Assembly (NCBI RefSeq): GCF_016482825.1
Contig: NZ_JAEMNV010000011.1
Span: 160,292 to 224,291, forward strand
Length of the DNA: 64,000 nucleotides
Source: Antrihabitans stalagmiti
GTDB taxonomy: Bacteria > Actinomycetota > Actinomycetes > Mycobacteriales > Mycobacteriaceae
Direction of reading: 5' to 3'
In this document: positions 63,934 to 64,000 of the stretch, piece after piece
Numbering within the stretch: position 1 is the first letter of the stretch
Layout: each line of letters starts with the position of its first letter
Translations under genes and position numbers: made by a program
The notes under the pieces: model-generated
The model's database searches: none
The model's input: the letters and a program-made list of their open reading frames with translations, nothing else
Told to the model about the DNA's origin: nothing

Positions 63934-64000
63934 TTAGGCTGCGTCGTGCAGTTTGCCTTGGTATCGCTTGGTGAGGTCGAGCGTCAGATGACCGAGCGCG
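63934..64000 (-). mobile_element. End of an IS481-like transposase gene (partial)
   Basis: The last 21 codons of a leftward frame end at TAA (63936-63934) and encode LGHLTLDLTKRYQGKLHDAA. The segment LTLDxTxxYQ resembles the common C-terminal end of actinobacterial IS481-family transposases. Only the tail is visible, so the family call is tentative. Confidence 0.55.

Overview
The window is high-GC actinobacterial chromosome from the mycolic-acid group, most like Rhodococcus, Nocardia or a close relative. The evidence is a single-chain type I fatty acid synthase followed by acpS, many GTG starts, and two blocks of gene order that I recognise from Mycobacterium tuberculosis. Block 1 matches the Rv2509-Rv2524c neighbourhood: SDR, HerA-like ATPase, orn, LdtB-type L,D-transpeptidase, DUF3618 protein, bcp, acpS, fas. 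Block 2 matches Rv1329c-Rv1343c in inverted order: LprD-like protein, DUF3817 protein, rdgB, rph, Rv1339-like phosphodiesterase, rhomboid, cysM, cysO, mec, P1-family hydrolase, DUF2017 protein, clpS, pncB, dinG. These assignments rest on protein motifs and remembered gene order; no database search was run.

Layout. 1-11 kb: the end of a dienoyl-CoA reductase, an SDR, a decarboxylase-like protein that has lost its PLP lysine, a HerA-like ATPase, a three-gene ABC exporter operon with a small XRE regulator, orn, tRNA-His, a DUF6461 protein, an L,D-transpeptidase and tRNA-Lys. 11-34.5 kb: accessory DNA between tRNA-Lys and the next conserved gene. It holds a broken IclR gene and a LysR gene divergent from a nine-gene ring-cleavage catabolic operon. 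A class I-type lanthipeptide cluster follows (precursor, LanB, LanC, C39-peptidase ABC transporter, membrane accessory protein, ECF sigma factor with a zinc-finger tail, divergent FHA-HTH regulator). After it come WYL/RidA, DUF488 and MarR/MFS modules. 34.5-41.4 kb: DUF3618 protein, bcp, a DEAD-box helicase, and TetR genes, one of them divergent from a DrrAB-type drug exporter. 41.4-51.5 kb: acpS and the 3107-residue FAS-I. 51.5-64 kb: tRNA-Leu, then block 2 with cysteine biosynthesis on a carrier protein (cysM-cysO-mec), NAD salvage (pncB-pncA) and DNA repair (dinG), ending in the edge of an IS481-like element.

The most interesting system is the lanthipeptide cluster at about 21.0-29.7 kb. 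A 49-residue precursor gene has a double-glycine leader and a short Cys/Ser/Thr core. It lies among genes for dehydration (LanB), cyclisation (LanC), and leader removal with export (C39 ABC transporter). Control appears to combine an ECF sigma factor carrying its own anti-sigma-like zinc motif with an FHA-HTH protein whose promoter looks leaderless. Also notable are a palindromic repeat family that supplies the start codon of rdgB and the stop codon of dinG, a perfect 21-bp inverted repeat upstream of fas, a degenerate LysA-like pseudoenzyme, and the absence of murI from its usual place.
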